A stretch of 64,000 bases of DNA. It comes from Yoonia sp. (GTDB lineage Bacteria; Pseudomonadota; Alphaproteobacteria; Rhodobacterales; Rhodobacteraceae). Each line of letters starts with the position of its first letter. The stretch's first letter is position 1. A program made the position numbers and the translations under genes. The notes under the pieces were generated by a model. It worked only from the letters and a program-made list of their open reading frames with translations. It had not been told where the DNA came from and ran no database searches. The DNA is taken from assembly GCF_017854565.1 (NCBI RefSeq), contig NZ_JAFMHJ010000008.1:27181-91180 (forward strand), in the 5' to 3' direction. Shown here piece by piece: positions 1-13,774 of this stretch.

Positions 1-1
1 C

Positions 2-1118
2 AAACATCTGGCGAAACCGCAGGACCGCACCAGCCGTGTGACGTGCAACATTCTGGGTCCAACCGCGCTTGGCTTTCGCCATCGTGACGATGTGGAAGAA
101 ATCACCGGCCTGTTGTCGGACCTTGGTGTGAATGTGAATGTGGTCGCCCCGTTGGGTGCGACGCCCGCTGATATCGCCCAACTACCGGCTGCGCATTTCA
201 ACGTGCTGCTGTCACCGGAAACGGGCGAGGCTGCGGCGCGCTGGCTGGAAAAGAACCACGACCAGCCCTTTACAAGGATCGTGCCAATCGGCGTCGGCGC
301 CACCCGCGATTTCATCGCAGAAGTGGGCAGCATCATCGGCAAGCCCGTGTTGATCGACGAAAGCCGCCTGCGGATGCCGTGGTGGTCGCGGTCGGTGGAC
401 AGCACATATTTGACCGGCAAGCGCGTGTTCATCTTTGGCGATGGCACGCATGTCGCCGCACACGCCCGCATCGCCCGCGATGAAATGGGTTTCGAAGTGG
501 TCGGCATGGGCTGTTACAACCGCGAAATGGCGCGCCCGATCCGGGCGTTGGCCAAGGACTATGGTGTCGAGGCGCTGATCACGGATGACTATCTTGAGGT
601 TGAGCAGGCGATTGAAACCCTAGCACCCGAGATGATCCTTGGCACGCAGATGGAACGCCATATTGGCAAGCGGCTGGGTATACCCTGTGCCGTGATTTCG
701 GCCCCTGTGCATGTACAGGACTATCCCGCGCGGTACTCGCCTCAGGTAGGGTTTGAAGGCGCGAATGTTATTTTCGACACGCTGATCCATCCGCTTGTGA
801 TGGGCTTGGAGGAACATTTGCTGACGATGTTCCGCGATGATTTCGAATTCCACGATGCAGCAGGCCCGAGCCATCATGGTGGCCATGCCCAAATTTCCAG
901 CAATTTGGGCGCCTCCGGCGGGGATATTTCCACTCAAAAGAAGTGGGACGTTGCGCCCGCTTTGGACAATGTCGTGTGGCTGTCGGATGCCGAAAAAGAA
1001 TTAAAGAAAATTCCGTTCTTCGTACGTGGGAAGGCGCGAAGAAACACCGAAACCTATGCGGCAGAGAAAGGTCTTAGCCAGATCAGCCTCGATACGCTTT
1101 ATGAGGCAAAGGCCCATT

Positions 1119-1129
<11 letters not shown>
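2..1129 (+). CDS. bchB: Light-independent protochlorophyllide reductase subunit B (5' truncated by window edge)
   Basis: This is the C-terminal 375 residues of BchB, the NifK-like subunit which with BchN forms the catalytic NB component of dark protochlorophyllide reductase. The frame is open to base 2, and residues upstream of the GTG at 38 continue the family sequence, so the gene begins outside the window; BchB is usually about 510-530 residues. Visible marks are the conserved [13 protein letters not shown] segment at the start and the C-terminal protochlorophyllide-reductase domain around [13 protein letters not shown] near the end. It overlaps bchH by 11 bases, so the two are probably translationally coupled. 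A 19-base genomic repeat lies inside the less conserved linker before the C-terminal domain. Confidence 0.96.
911..929 (+). repeat. 19-base repeat, copy 1, within bchB coding sequence
   Basis: GCCTCCGGCGGGGATATTT is found here and again, identical over 19 bases, at 35609-35627. Here it is in frame and encodes ASGGDI in the BchB linker. From memory, this sequence is frequent between genes in Rhodobacterales; that needs a search to confirm. Confidence 0.7.
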
Positions 1130-5597
<4,468 letters not shown>

Positions 5598-5598
<1 letters not shown>

Positions 5599-5669
5599 TG
5601 CACAACGCGTACAGACCCCGTACGGACCGCGTACGTACACCTACCCTGCGTGGGGGCCGTTTGGGATGA
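5598..5669 (+). CDS. Possible 23-residue coupling/leader ORF between bchL and bchM
   Basis: ATG 5598 overlaps the bchL stop (TGATG), and the frame closes with a TGA at 5667-5669 that overlaps the bchM start (ATGA). The peptide would begin MHNAYRPRTD and is rich in Arg and Thr. Exact junctions at both ends suggest ribosomes could read through from bchL to bchM, since no clear Shine-Dalgarno precedes bchM. No homologue is recognised, and the frame is short enough to arise by chance. The DNA is an 11-base tandem repeat for half its length. Confidence 0.35.
5608..5640 (+). repeat. Three tandem 11-base GTAC-containing repeats between bchL and bchM
   Basis: Units are CGTACAGACCC, CGTACGGACCG and CGTACGTACAC, contiguous and each starting CGTAC. 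The 11-base period is close to one turn of DNA and is not a multiple of three, so it is not explained by a repeated peptide. Confidence 0.75.
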
Positions 5670-6358
5670 CCAACTATGCCGCCACACGTGACCGGGTCGA
5701 ACACTACTTTGACCGTTCCGCCACCAAGGTCTGGGAGCGGCTGACGTCAGACGCGCCGGTGTCGGGTATCCGTGCCACGGTGCGTGCGGGTCGCGACCGG
5801 ATGCGGGCGCTGATGCTGGCCCAACTGCCCGATGATCTGCGCGGCGCGCGGATTTTGGATGCGGGTTGCGGCACCGGGGCGATGGCGGTGGAACTGGCCC
5901 GGCGCGGGGCAGATGTTGTCGCGGTCGATATCTCGCCTGCTTTGGTCGATATCGCACAAAAGCGGATGCCGACCGGCATGCCCGGTGCGATTGAATGGAT
6001 CGCGGGTGACATGCTCGAGGCGACCAGTGGTCGGTTCGACCACGCGCTGGCGATGGATTCGTTGATCTATTACAGCGCGCCGGATATTGCCGCGCTGCTG
6101 GGCCGTGCCGTCATGCGGGTCGATGGCAAATTCATCTTTACCCTGCCGCCACGGACACCCGCGCTGATGGCGATGTGGCGTATTGGCAAGCTGTTTCCAC
6201 GGGCCGACCGCAGCCCCGTCATGATCCCGCAATCCACCGCCGGTGTCGCCAATGCCCTGCGGACCGCAGGTGTCAAAGGCAACCTGCGCGAGGTCGATCG
6301 GATCAAGTCAGGTTTCTATTTTTCAAGCGCACTGGTGTTTGAGGGAGCGTCCAGATGA
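5666..6358 (+). CDS. bchM: Magnesium protoporphyrin IX methyltransferase
   Basis: BchM transfers a methyl group from S-adenosylmethionine to the ring C propionate of Mg-protoporphyrin IX, the step between Mg chelatase and the AcsF cyclase. The 230-residue protein has the SAM-binding motif ILDAGCGTGAMAVELARRGA around residues 58-77, and the family C-terminus FYFSSALVFE. An upstream in-frame extension to 5528 overlaps bchL and was rejected; ATG 5666 gives the normal family start MTNYAATRDRVEHYF. Its last four bases overlap the next gene (ATGA). Confidence 0.95.
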   Translation: MTNYAATRDRVEHYFDRSATKVWERLTSDAPVSGIRATVRAGRDRMRALMLAQLPDDLRGARILDAGCGTGAMAVELARRGADVVAVDISPALVDIAQKRMPTGMPGAIEWIAGDMLEATSGRFDHALAMDSLIYYSAPDIAALLGRAVMRVDGKFIFTLPPRTPALMAMWRIGKLFPRADRSPVMIPQSTAGVANALRTAGVKGNLREVDRIKSGFYFSSALVFEGASR

Positions 6359-7785
6359 TTTTCAAAGCGTCCGCCCTGAAAAAGCTATCGGTCAATCTGC
6401 TGCCGTTTGGCGAAGCGGTCAGCGATGATCTGCCGCTGGGGCAATTGTTACGGTTGTCGCTGTTTCAGGTTTCGGTGGGCATGGCATCGGTGATGTTGCT
6501 GGGCACGCTGAACCGGGTGATGATCGTGGAATTGAACATTGCCGCGATGCTGGTGGCGACAATGATCGCCATTCCGGTGCTGGTCGCGCCGTTCCGGGCG
6601 CTGGTCGGGTTTAAATCCGACAACTATAAATCCGCGATCGGCTGGAAGCGCATTCCCTATCTTTGGTTCGGCACAATGTGGCAGTTTGGCGGCTTGGCGA
6701 TCATGCCGATGGCGCTGCTGGTGTTGTCGGGCGACCGGGCGCTGGATGTGGATTGGGCCGGGTATGTGGGTGCCGGTCTGGCGTTCCTGCTGACCGGCAT
6801 TGGGATGCATATGACGCAGACTGCGGGGCTTGCTCTGGCGGCTGATCGCGCGACCGAGGAAACCCGGCCAAAGGTCGTTGCCCTGCTATATGTGATGCAT
6901 CTGGTCGGCATGGCGTTTTCGGCGATTATCATTGGCGCCCTGCTGCGGGATTATTCTGCGCTGCGGCTGGTGCAGGTGGTGCAGGGCACCGCTGTGATCA
7001 CGCTTTTGCTGAACCTGACCGCCCTGTGGAAGCAGGAAAGGGTCAGCCCGATGACCAAGGCCCAGCGCGCCGAAGCGGCCCCGACGTTCCGCGATGCCTG
7101 GACCGATCTGGCGCGCGGTGGAGATGCGGGCCGTCTGCTTGCGGTCGTGTTCATCGGAACGATGGCGTTCAATATGCAAGATGTGTTGCTGGAGCCATAT
7201 GGCGGCGAAATTCTGGGCCTGTCCGTGTCGACGACGACCCTTTTGACGGCGATGTGGGCCGCCGGTGCATTGGTGGGGTTTGCCATGGCCGCCCGCTGGC
7301 TGGGGCAAAATGTTGATCCGTACCGGATGGCCGCACGCGGCATTCTGGCCGGGGTTGCCGCGTTTTGCGCGGTGATTTTCGCGGCACCAATCGGGTCGCC
7401 GGCCTTGTTCTATCTGGGGGCGATCCTGATCGGATTTGGGGGCGGACTGTTTGGCGTGTCCACGCTGACCGCCGCGATGACCATGCCGACGATGGGCAAT
7501 GCCGGGCGCGGTCTCGCGCTTGGTGCGTGGGGGGCCGCGCAGGCCACCGGCGCCGGTCTTTCGATCTTTATCGGGGGCACGATCCGTGACCTTGTGAACC
7601 ATGCCGCCGGGAGCGGTACCTTGGGAGAGGCGCTCGCCACGCCTGCCACCGGCTATTCGGTCGTTTATCACACTGAAATTGGCCTTCTTTTCATTACCCT
7701 TATTGTGCTTGGGCCGCTGGTGCGCGTCCGGGCCATGACAAGCGGGGGCTCTGCCAAGCTGGGATTGGCAGATTTCCCGACCTGA
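6355..7785 (+). CDS. lhaA: Light-harvesting complex I assembly protein, PucC/LhaA-type MFS family
   Basis: LhaA is a 12-helix membrane protein of the major facilitator fold needed to assemble the LH1 antenna around the reaction centre; the family is thought to deliver bacteriochlorophyll or insert antenna polypeptides. The 476-residue protein has family signatures [16 protein letters not shown] and [19 protein letters not shown] near residues 55-100, and many hydrophobic segments. It overlaps bchM (ATGA) and is followed by puhA after 19 bases, matching the conserved bchM-lhaA-puhA order that ties late pigment synthesis to complex assembly. The paralogue PucC is the alternative, but position favours LhaA. 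Confidence 0.95.
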   Translation: MIFKASALKKLSVNLLPFGEAVSDDLPLGQLLRLSLFQVSVGMASVMLLGTLNRVMIVELNIAAMLVATMIAIPVLVAPFRALVGFKSDNYKSAIGWKRIPYLWFGTMWQFGGLAIMPMALLVLSGDRALDVDWAGYVGAGLAFLLTGIGMHMTQTAGLALAADRATEETRPKVVALLYVMHLVGMAFSAIIIGALLRDYSALRLVQVVQGTAVITLLLNLTALWKQERVSPMTKAQRAEAAPTFRDAWTDLARGGDAGRLLAVVFIGTMAFNMQDVLLEPYGGEILGLSVSTTTLLTAMWAAGALVGFAMAARWLGQNVDPYRMAARGILAGVAAFCAVIFAAPIGSPALFYLGAILIGFGGGLFGVSTLTAAMTMPTMGNAGRGLALGAWGAAQATGAGLSIFIGGTIRDLVNHAAGSGTLGEALATPATGYSVVYHTEIGLLFITLIVLGPLVRVRAMTSGGSAKLGLADFPT

Positions 7786-7804
7786 CCACCGAAAGGATAC
7801 CGCT

Positions 7805-8572
7805 ATGGTTGGAAATACATTCTTTGGAAACTTTGATTTGGCGAGTGCTGCGATCTGGATGTTCTGGATCTTTTTCGCGGGCCTGATCTACTATCTTCAG
7901 ACCGAGAACATGCGCGAGGGCTATCCGCTTGAGGATGAGGTGGGCAACGCCGCCCCGAACCAAGGGCCGTTCCCGGTGCCTGCCGACAAGACGTTTCATC
8001 TGCGCGATGGCCGGGGCGCGTTGACGGTGCCAAGTGGCCAGCGGGGCGACCGCGAAGATCTGGCCTTGGCGCAGTCATCGGTTGCTGCCGGATCGCCCTA
8101 TGTGCCTACGGGTGATCCAATGCTGGACGGTGTCGGCCCGGCAAGCTGGGCCCCGCGCCGCGATGTCGCCGAACTGGATGCGCATGGCCATGCCAAGATC
8201 AAGCCGCTGTCGCTGCTGCCCGACTTTCATGTGTCAGCCGGGCGTGACCCGCGCGGCAAGCCGGTTGTCGGTGGCGACGGAGAGGTCGTGGGGCGGATCA
8301 CCGACATGTGGGTCGATGTGCCGGAATCGATGGTCCGGTATCTGACCGTCGATCTGAACCCCGAAGGCAGCGGCAAGACCCGGCTGATCCCGATGACGAT
8401 GGCCAGGATCGACAGTGACCGTGTGACGGTCCGCGCCCTGCACGCCCATAACTGGGAGGGGCTGCCAACCATCCGCAAGGCCGATGAGGTCACGCTGCTG
8501 GAAGAAGACAAGATCTGCGCCTACGTCGCCGGCGGCACGCTTTATGCTGATCCAAATGCGATGAACGCCTAA
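7805..8572 (+). CDS. puhA: Photosynthetic reaction centre H subunit
   Basis: PuhA is the H subunit capping the cytoplasmic face of the L/M reaction-centre core; it stabilises the core and shapes the proton path to QB. The 255-residue length is usual. One N-terminal transmembrane helix (about residues 12-32, [20 protein letters not shown]) is followed by a soluble PRC-barrel region with the conserved PLSLLPDF and [11 protein letters not shown] segments. AAAGGATACCGCT before ATG 7805 supplies a ribosome site. A perfect stem-loop without a T tract follows the stop. Confidence 0.98.
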   Translation: MVGNTFFGNFDLASAAIWMFWIFFAGLIYYLQTENMREGYPLEDEVGNAAPNQGPFPVPADKTFHLRDGRGALTVPSGQRGDREDLALAQSSVAAGSPYVPTGDPMLDGVGPASWAPRRDVAELDAHGHAKIKPLSLLPDFHVSAGRDPRGKPVVGGDGEVVGRITDMWVDVPESMVRYLTVDLNPEGSGKTRLIPMTMARIDSDRVTVRALHAHNWEGLPTIRKADEVTLLEEDKICAYVAGGTLYADPNAMNA

Positions 8573-8577
8573 GCACC

Positions 8578-8604
8578 GTGGCCCCGGTTCGCCACCGGGG
8601 CCAC
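8578..8604 (+). promoter_or_regulatory. Perfect 11-bp intercistronic stem-loop after puhA
   Basis: GTGGCCCCGGT pairs perfectly with ACCGGGGCCAC around a five-base loop (TCGCC). No run of T follows, so it is more likely an mRNA 3'-end stabiliser that keeps puhA message more abundant than puhBC than a strong terminator. That role is inferred by analogy with puf operon hairpins. Confidence 0.7.
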
Positions 8605-8626
8605 CAGACACCAAAGGGGACCTGTC

Positions 8627-9265
8627 ATGAGCCACGACGATTTCAAATTCGAACCCATCCGCGGCCTGCCAGAGCAGTTACCCGCCGATGAGCATATTCT
8701 TTGGCAGGGGTCGCCCGCGCCGCGACATCTGGCCCGCGAGGCGCTGAACCTGCGCTGGGTGGCTGGGTATTTCGGACTGCTTGCTGTGTGGCGGGTCGAG
8801 GTTTCGTCGGCTGACTTTTCGCTGGGCGTGTCGCTGATGCATGGGCTGCCGTTCGTGGTTGCGGGGCTGATCGCGTGCGGCATCCTTTATGGCATCGCCT
8901 ATGTGCAGGCGCGGTCCACCGTTTACACATTGACCAACAAGCGGGTCGCGATGCGTATTGGTGCCGCGCTGACCATGACGCTGAACCTGCCGTACACATG
9001 GATTGGCACCGCCAAGCTGGACCTGAAGCCATCGGGCAACGGCACGCTGGCGTTCGAGCTGATCGGGGACACGCGGGTGTCGTATCTGATGACCTGGCCG
9101 CATGTGCGCCCTTGGTACATGTCGCGGACGCAGCCCGCGCTGCGCTGTATTCCCGACGCCACGACGGTCGCGCGCATTTTTGCTCAAGCCGCTGAAACGC
9201 GGATATCCGAACCCCGTGTAGAACGCATCACGGAACACGGCAGCAATGCCATAGCTGCGGAGTAA
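8627..9265 (+). CDS. puhB: Photosynthetic complex assembly protein PuhB
   Basis: PuhB is a membrane protein that assists reaction-centre assembly and, indirectly, LH1 assembly. The 212-residue protein starts with a soluble segment containing LPADEHILWQGSP, typical of bacterial PH-domain proteins, followed by hydrophobic helices at about 46-65 and 73-95, and then the PH-like region from YTLTNKRVAMRIG onward. AAGGGGACC precedes ATG 8627. It lies between puhA and puhC with only 5 bases before puhC, the conserved order. Confidence 0.92.
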   Translation: MSHDDFKFEPIRGLPEQLPADEHILWQGSPAPRHLAREALNLRWVAGYFGLLAVWRVEVSSADFSLGVSLMHGLPFVVAGLIACGILYGIAYVQARSTVYTLTNKRVAMRIGAALTMTLNLPYTWIGTAKLDLKPSGNGTLAFELIGDTRVSYLMTWPHVRPWYMSRTQPALRCIPDATTVARIFAQAAETRISEPRVERITEHGSNAIAAE

Positions 9266-9270
9266 CCGAT

Positions 9271-9729
9271 ATGTCCGACGTGCAGACACCGATCCGCCAC
9301 CGTGACCGCGATATGGTCCCAAGGGCGCTTGTTCAGGGCATGTTCGGCCTGATGTTCGCCACGACCGCGCTGGTTGCCTTTGCAACATTCACCGACCGCC
9401 CGCATTTGGGTGTTCTGGTCGAGGCACCGATTGCGGCGTCGCTGCAGATTGTCATGACGGGGGACCGCGCAGGGATTTATCAGGTCCATGATCTGGCCGG
9501 GAACCAACTGGCCCTTTCAAGCGAAAACAAGGCCGGATTTATTGGTGTTATCGGGCGAACCTTTGACCGAGAGCGCCAGCTACGCGGCGTGACATCAGAC
9601 GAACCCGTAACCGTCTTGCGCCGCGAAAACGGCCATATCGCGATTGTCGATGAAACCACCGGCATGTCAGTCGAGCTGATTGGCTATGGTGTTGATAACG
9701 TGGCAGCCTTTGCCCGGCTGCTGGACTGA
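9271..9729 (+). CDS. puhC: Photosynthetic complex assembly protein PuhC
   Basis: PuhC is a single-span membrane protein required for full reaction centre-LH1 supercomplex formation. The 152-residue protein has a cytoplasmic N-terminus, one helix at about residues 22-42 and a C-terminal periplasmic domain containing FIGVIGRTFDRERQLRGV and ending in VELIGYGVDNVAAFARLL, matching the family layout. No strong Shine-Dalgarno is seen; the start lies 5 bases after puhB, suggesting translational coupling. Confidence 0.9.
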   Translation: MSDVQTPIRHRDRDMVPRALVQGMFGLMFATTALVAFATFTDRPHLGVLVEAPIAASLQIVMTGDRAGIYQVHDLAGNQLALSSENKAGFIGVIGRTFDRERQLRGVTSDEPVTVLRRENGHIAIVDETTGMSVELIGYGVDNVAAFARLLD

Positions 9730-9780
9730 AACCGCATTGGGTCAGCCACCCGTATGCCAGAGATGTGAAAGGGAACTCAC

Positions 9781-10077
9781 ATGGGACTATTTTTAAGAAC
9801 GCAGGAAACCGCACCTTGCACGGTGACGATTTCCCATCGGTTTGAGGAACTGTCGGCACATGTCCGGTTGGACAACGGCGCAGTGATCTATCCCGGCGAT
9901 ACGGTGCAGGTGCAGGGCCCCGAAATTATGGCCGCCTTTGGTGAATTGATCGAAGAAAAGCGCATGGCGACGATCACGCGCGCATCAAAGCTGGAACAGC
10001 TATGGACCCGCGCGACGGGCGATTTCGAATTCATGGAACTGTGCGAATTTTCATTCAGCGAAGAGGTGATGTCATGA
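9781..10077 (+). CDS. Small conserved-position protein of the puh-acsF operon, function unknown
   Basis: A 98-residue acidic protein with no signal peptide and no membrane span. AAAGGGAACTCAC before ATG 9781 is a good ribosome site, and its end overlaps the acsF start (ATGA), so translation is probably coupled to acsF. Rhodobacter and Roseobacter clusters also carry a small uncharacterised ORF between puhC and acsF, but I cannot assert this is the same family. Visible features are two Cys near the ends (APCTV, ELCEFS) and a central segment VIYPGDTVQVQGP. A helper or stability factor for AcsF is a reasonable guess from the overlap only. Confidence 0.85.
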   Translation: MGLFLRTQETAPCTVTISHRFEELSAHVRLDNGAVIYPGDTVQVQGPEIMAAFGELIEEKRMATITRASKLEQLWTRATGDFEFMELCEFSFSEEVMS

Positions 10078-11192
10078 ACATGCACTCATCCGAAGCCACG
10101 ACCGCAGAAGAAGCGATCGCCGCGCAAGAGGCGCTGCCGCCGCTGACCAACGAAGCCGCGACCGCCGTTGCGATGCAGAACACCCTGCTGACGCCACGGT
10201 TCTATACCACTGATTTTGAAGAAATGGACGCGATTGATGTGACCCCGGTGCGTGCCGAATGGGACAAGCTGATTGCGGCCATGAAGGCCGACCCCAACAA
10301 GGGCCACTTTAAGAAGAACGAAGACTGGGATCACGTCGATTGGGACCGGATGGAGCCAAAGCTGAAGGCCGAGTTCATCGACTTTCTGATCTCAAGCTGT
10401 ACGGCGGAATTTTCGGGCTGCGTGCTGTATAAAGAGATGAAGCGGCGCGGGTCGAACGAAGATATCACGACCCTGTTTCAGCTGATGGCCCGTGACGAGG
10501 CGCGGCACGCCGGGTTTATCAATGATGCCCTGCGCGAAGCCGGGATTGCGGTGAACCTTGGCTTTTTGACGCAAGCCAAGAAATACACCTATTTCCGGCC
10601 TAAATTCATCTATTACGCGACTTACCTGTCGGAAAAGATCGGGTATGCCCGTTACATCACGATTTACCGCCACCTTGAAGCGCACCCCGAAAAGCGGTTT
10701 CACCCGATTTTCAAATGGTTCCGCGAATGGTGCAACGATGAGTTTTCCCATGGCGAGGCCTTTGCCCTGCTGCTGAAAACCGATCCAAAGCTGACACAAA
10801 GCCGGATGAACAAGATGTGGATCAAGTTCTTTCTGACGGCGGTGTTTTCCACGATGTGGGTGCGCGACCATCAGCGGCCAGAATTTCACAAGGCACTGGG
10901 CGTCGATCCGGCGTGGTATGGCCAAGAGGTGTTCCGCAAGACATCCCAGATCACCAAACAGGTGTTCCCGATGACGCTGGACATTGATCATCCACGCTGG
11001 ATTCCGACGCTGAACCGGATGCAGGACGCCAATGTGCAGATTGCGCTGGGCCGCAAGCAAGGCGGCGTTGGCGGCTGGCTGAAACGCATGGCGGGGTCGG
11101 CGAAGGCTGGTTTTGCCTTTGTGTCGCTGCTGACCATTCCGGCGGAAAAGAACGCCGTCCCGCAAAACCCCCGGCTGGAGCCCGCATACTGA
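10074..11192 (+). CDS. acsF: Aerobic Mg-protoporphyrin IX monomethyl ester (oxidative) cyclase
   Basis: AcsF is the di-iron, oxygen-dependent enzyme that forms the isocyclic ring E, giving 3,8-divinyl protochlorophyllide. The 372-residue protein shows ferritin-like iron ligands in CTAEFSGCVLYKE, RDEARHAGFIND and EWCNDEFSHGEAF. The open frame reaches back to 10002 inside the preceding gene; ATG 10074, overlapping the previous stop (ATGA), gives the natural start MNMHSSEATT, with a second ATG at 10080. The aerobic enzyme agrees with an aerobic phototroph. The anaerobic BchE cyclase is not seen in this window. Confidence 0.97.
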   Translation: MNMHSSEATTAEEAIAAQEALPPLTNEAATAVAMQNTLLTPRFYTTDFEEMDAIDVTPVRAEWDKLIAAMKADPNKGHFKKNEDWDHVDWDRMEPKLKAEFIDFLISSCTAEFSGCVLYKEMKRRGSNEDITTLFQLMARDEARHAGFINDALREAGIAVNLGFLTQAKKYTYFRPKFIYYATYLSEKIGYARYITIYRHLEAHPEKRFHPIFKWFREWCNDEFSHGEAFALLLKTDPKLTQSRMNKMWIKFFLTAVFSTMWVRDHQRPEFHKALGVDPAWYGQEVFRKTSQITKQVFPMTLDIDHPRWIPTLNRMQDANVQIALGRKQGGVGGWLKRMAGSAKAGFAFVSLLTIPAEKNAVPQNPRLEPAY

Positions 11193-11977
11193 TGACTTCG
11201 CCTTGGATCGCATCGCTGTTGGCAATTTTCGTCTGGTGGTTTTCCACCGGGGCGATTTTGCTGGCGGTGCGCCGGGCAGATCGGGCAGGCACCCACCGGC
11301 TGACTGTGATCAAGGGCCTGCCATTGCTGATATTGGGTGGCGGGGCGGTTCTGGCGTCTTTGGCGAATGCCAGTGTGCTTGGGGTTTATCTGGGATTTTT
11401 CGGCGCGCTGGCCATCTGGGGCTGGATCGAACTGGCGTTTCTGGCAGGCGTCGTAACGGGGCCGATGCGCGACGAATGTTTGCCCGGATTGTCAGGCCGG
11501 GACAGGTTTTTCCGGGCATTTGCCACTGTGGCCTATCACGAATTGGTGTTGACGGTGGCCTTGCTGGGCTTGGTTTCGGTTTCAAATGGGGCGGCGAACC
11601 GCATGGCGATGGCGACCTATCTGGTGCTGTTTCTGGCCCGTATTTTTGCAAAGCTGAACCTGTTTTACGGCGTGCCGCGCATCAATACGGAATTTGTGCC
11701 CGCGCGGCTGGCGCATCTGAAATCATATTTCCGTCGGGGGCCGGTCACGCTGGCATTTCCGGCGGCGATTACCGCGTTGACCGCGCTGCTGGCCGTCTGC
11801 GCCGAGCGGCTGTGGTCGGCGGGATCGGACGAAACGATTGCGGGCTTTGCCCTGTTGACCGCATTGGCGGCGCTGGCCCTTTTGGAACACTGGCTGATGG
11901 TGGTGCCGCTGCCTGATGCGAAACTATGGCGTTGGATGTTGCCCGCGCCCAAAACGATGACCAAAGAAGAAAGATAA
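11192..11977 (+). CDS. puhE: Photosynthetic complex assembly protein PuhE (DUF3623 family)
   Basis: PuhE is a polytopic membrane protein that modulates reaction-centre and bacteriochlorophyll levels in Rhodobacter; its biochemical action is not known. The 261-residue protein has about seven hydrophobic segments and the family motif YGVPRINTEFVPARLAHLKS at about residues 157-176. Its first base is the last base of the acsF stop (TGATG), so the genes are coupled. hemA follows 3 bases later, giving a tight acsF-puhE-hemA unit. Confidence 0.93.
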   Translation: MTSPWIASLLAIFVWWFSTGAILLAVRRADRAGTHRLTVIKGLPLLILGGGAVLASLANASVLGVYLGFFGALAIWGWIELAFLAGVVTGPMRDECLPGLSGRDRFFRAFATVAYHELVLTVALLGLVSVSNGAANRMAMATYLVLFLARIFAKLNLFYGVPRINTEFVPARLAHLKSYFRRGPVTLAFPAAITALTALLAVCAERLWSAGSDETIAGFALLTALAALALLEHWLMVVPLPDAKLWRWMLPAPKTMTKEER

Positions 11978-11980
11978 GCC

Positions 11981-13195
11981 ATGGATTTTGATACACTTTT
12001 CAATGACCAGCTCGATGTACTGAAAGACGAGGGCAACTATCGCTATTTTGCCGAGCTGGAGCGTAAGGCCGGCAAATTCCCGCGTGCAGCCAATCATGCC
12101 GAAGACGGTGTGCGCGATGTCACGGTCTGGTGTTCCAATGATTATCTGGGAATGGGGCAGCATCCGCAGGTCATCGCGGCAATGTGCGAAGCGGTTGAGC
12201 GGACAGGCACCGGCGCGGGCGGGACACGCAATATCAGCGGCACCAACCATGACCATTTGTTGCTGGAGCGCGAGCTGGCGGATCTGCACGGGAAAGAAGC
12301 CGCGTTGCTGTTCACCAGCGGCTATGTGTCGAACTGGGCCGCGCTTTCGACGCTGGGCAGCCGGTTGAAAGACTGCGTGATCCTGTCGGATGCGGGCAAC
12401 CATGCCAGCATGATTGAGGGCATCCGCCACAGCCGCGCCGACAAGGTGATCTGGAAACACAACGACGTACATGATCTTGAGATGAAGCTGCGCGCCCTGC
12501 CGCGCGACGTTCCCAAGATCGTCGCATTCGAAAGCGTATATTCGATGGACGGCGATATCGCCCCGATCCGCGAGATTGTCGAAGTCGCCGAGAAGTATGG
12601 CGCGATGACCTATCTTGATGAGGTCCACGCCGTTGGCATGTACGGCCCACGCGGCGGCGGCGTGAGCGAACGCGAGGGGCTGGCCGACCGGATCACCCTG
12701 ATCGAAGGCACCTTGGGCAAGGCGTTTGGCGTTGTCGGCGGGTATATCACCGGATCGGTCGCGCTGTGTGATTTCATCCGCAGCTTTGCATCGGGGTTCA
12801 TCTTTACGACGGCCCTGCCCCCGGCGGTCGCGGCAGCGGCGCGGACATCCATTGCCTACCTCAAAACCTCCGAAATGGAGCGGGCCGGACAGCGCCGTCA
12901 GGTCGCCCGCCTTCGGGCCGCCCTGGACCGCGAGGGAATCCCCCATATGGCAAACGAAAGCCATATCGTGCCGGTTCTTATCAAAGACCCGGTGAAAACC
13001 CGGATGTTGGCCGATTATTTGATGCGCGAATGGGATATTTATGTCCAGCCGATCAACTATCCCACGGTTCCAAAGGGGACAGAGCGGTTGCGATTCACCC
13101 CGTCACCCCTGCACACAGACGAAGATATCGAACATCTTATCAATGCGTTAAGAGTATTGTGGAAGCAATGCGCCTTGGCACATGCGGTCGCTTGA
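11981..13195 (+). CDS. hemA: 5-aminolevulinate synthase, photosynthesis-cluster copy
   Basis: This enzyme condenses glycine with succinyl-CoA to 5-aminolevulinate (Shemin pathway), the entry step to heme and bacteriochlorophyll. The 404-residue PLP enzyme has the cofactor lysine in [16 protein letters not shown], the Asp of [17 protein letters not shown], and the glycine-rich [16 protein letters not shown] stretch. It follows puhE by 3 bases, so supply of precursor is co-expressed with phototrophy genes. A second, clearly related copy is at 51207-52430. By analogy with the hemA/hemT pair of Rhodobacter sphaeroides the two may be differently regulated. Confidence 0.96.
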   Translation: MDFDTLFNDQLDVLKDEGNYRYFAELERKAGKFPRAANHAEDGVRDVTVWCSNDYLGMGQHPQVIAAMCEAVERTGTGAGGTRNISGTNHDHLLLERELADLHGKEAALLFTSGYVSNWAALSTLGSRLKDCVILSDAGNHASMIEGIRHSRADKVIWKHNDVHDLEMKLRALPRDVPKIVAFESVYSMDGDIAPIREIVEVAEKYGAMTYLDEVHAVGMYGPRGGGVSEREGLADRITLIEGTLGKAFGVVGGYITGSVALCDFIRSFASGFIFTTALPPAVAAAARTSIAYLKTSEMERAGQRRQVARLRAALDREGIPHMANESHIVPVLIKDPVKTRMLADYLMREWDIYVQPINYPTVPKGTERLRFTPSPLHTDEDIEHLINALRVLWKQCALAHAVA

Positions 13196-13309
13196 GAGGG
13201 ATCACACAAACTTTTGCATCCCAGGGGTGGACCAAGCGGCCCCATGCATTACATTGCACGCAGACCGGGGCATACGGTCACAGAACCAGGATCGAAAAGG
13301 AATACGGTC

Positions 13310-13756
13310 ATGAAGAATTTTACAATGGCAGCCGCGTTTGCAGTACTTGCGGCGCCTGCATTTGCAGCCGGCCACGCATCCAGCCAAGGCGATGCAGCCG
13401 CCGGTGAAGAGCAATTTAACCGTCAATGCGTCGCCTGCCACGTTGTGCAGGATGCATCCGGCGAGATCCTTGCCGGTCGCAACGCCAAGACCGCCGGGCC
13501 GAACCTGTTCGCCTTTGCCGGTCGCCCCGTCGCGTCAGCCGAAGGGTTCCGCTATGGCGATTCGATCGCTGAAGTTGGTGCACGTGGCGACGTTTGGACA
13601 GAAGAATCATTCGTCGAATACGTGCAGAACCCAACAGATTGGCTGCGCGAAACGCTGGAAGACCGTCGTGCACGTGGCAAGATGGCCTATCAGGTACGTG
13701 AAGAGGCACAGGCCTATGACCTATATGCCTTTCTATCGACATTCACTGCCGAATAA
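13310..13756 (+). CDS. cycA: Cytochrome c2-type periplasmic electron carrier
   Basis: A 148-residue class I c-type cytochrome with an Ala-rich signal peptide ending near FAAGH, heme motif Cys40-Val-Ala-Cys43-His44 and a likely axial Met125 in RGKMAYQV. Its place directly after hemA matches the hemA-cycA end of roseobacter photosynthesis clusters, where it would shuttle electrons between cytochrome bc1 (petABC at 30.5-33.3 kb) and the reaction centre. AAAAGGAATACGGTC precedes ATG 13310; the frame is open further upstream without family sequence. A rho-independent terminator follows 18 bases later. Confidence 0.9.
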   Translation: MKNFTMAAAFAVLAAPAFAAGHASSQGDAAAGEEQFNRQCVACHVVQDASGEILAGRNAKTAGPNLFAFAGRPVASAEGFRYGDSIAEVGARGDVWTEESFVEYVQNPTDWLRETLEDRRARGKMAYQVREEAQAYDLYAFLSTFTAE

Positions 13757-13774
13757 GGCCGCATTACAGTTTCA

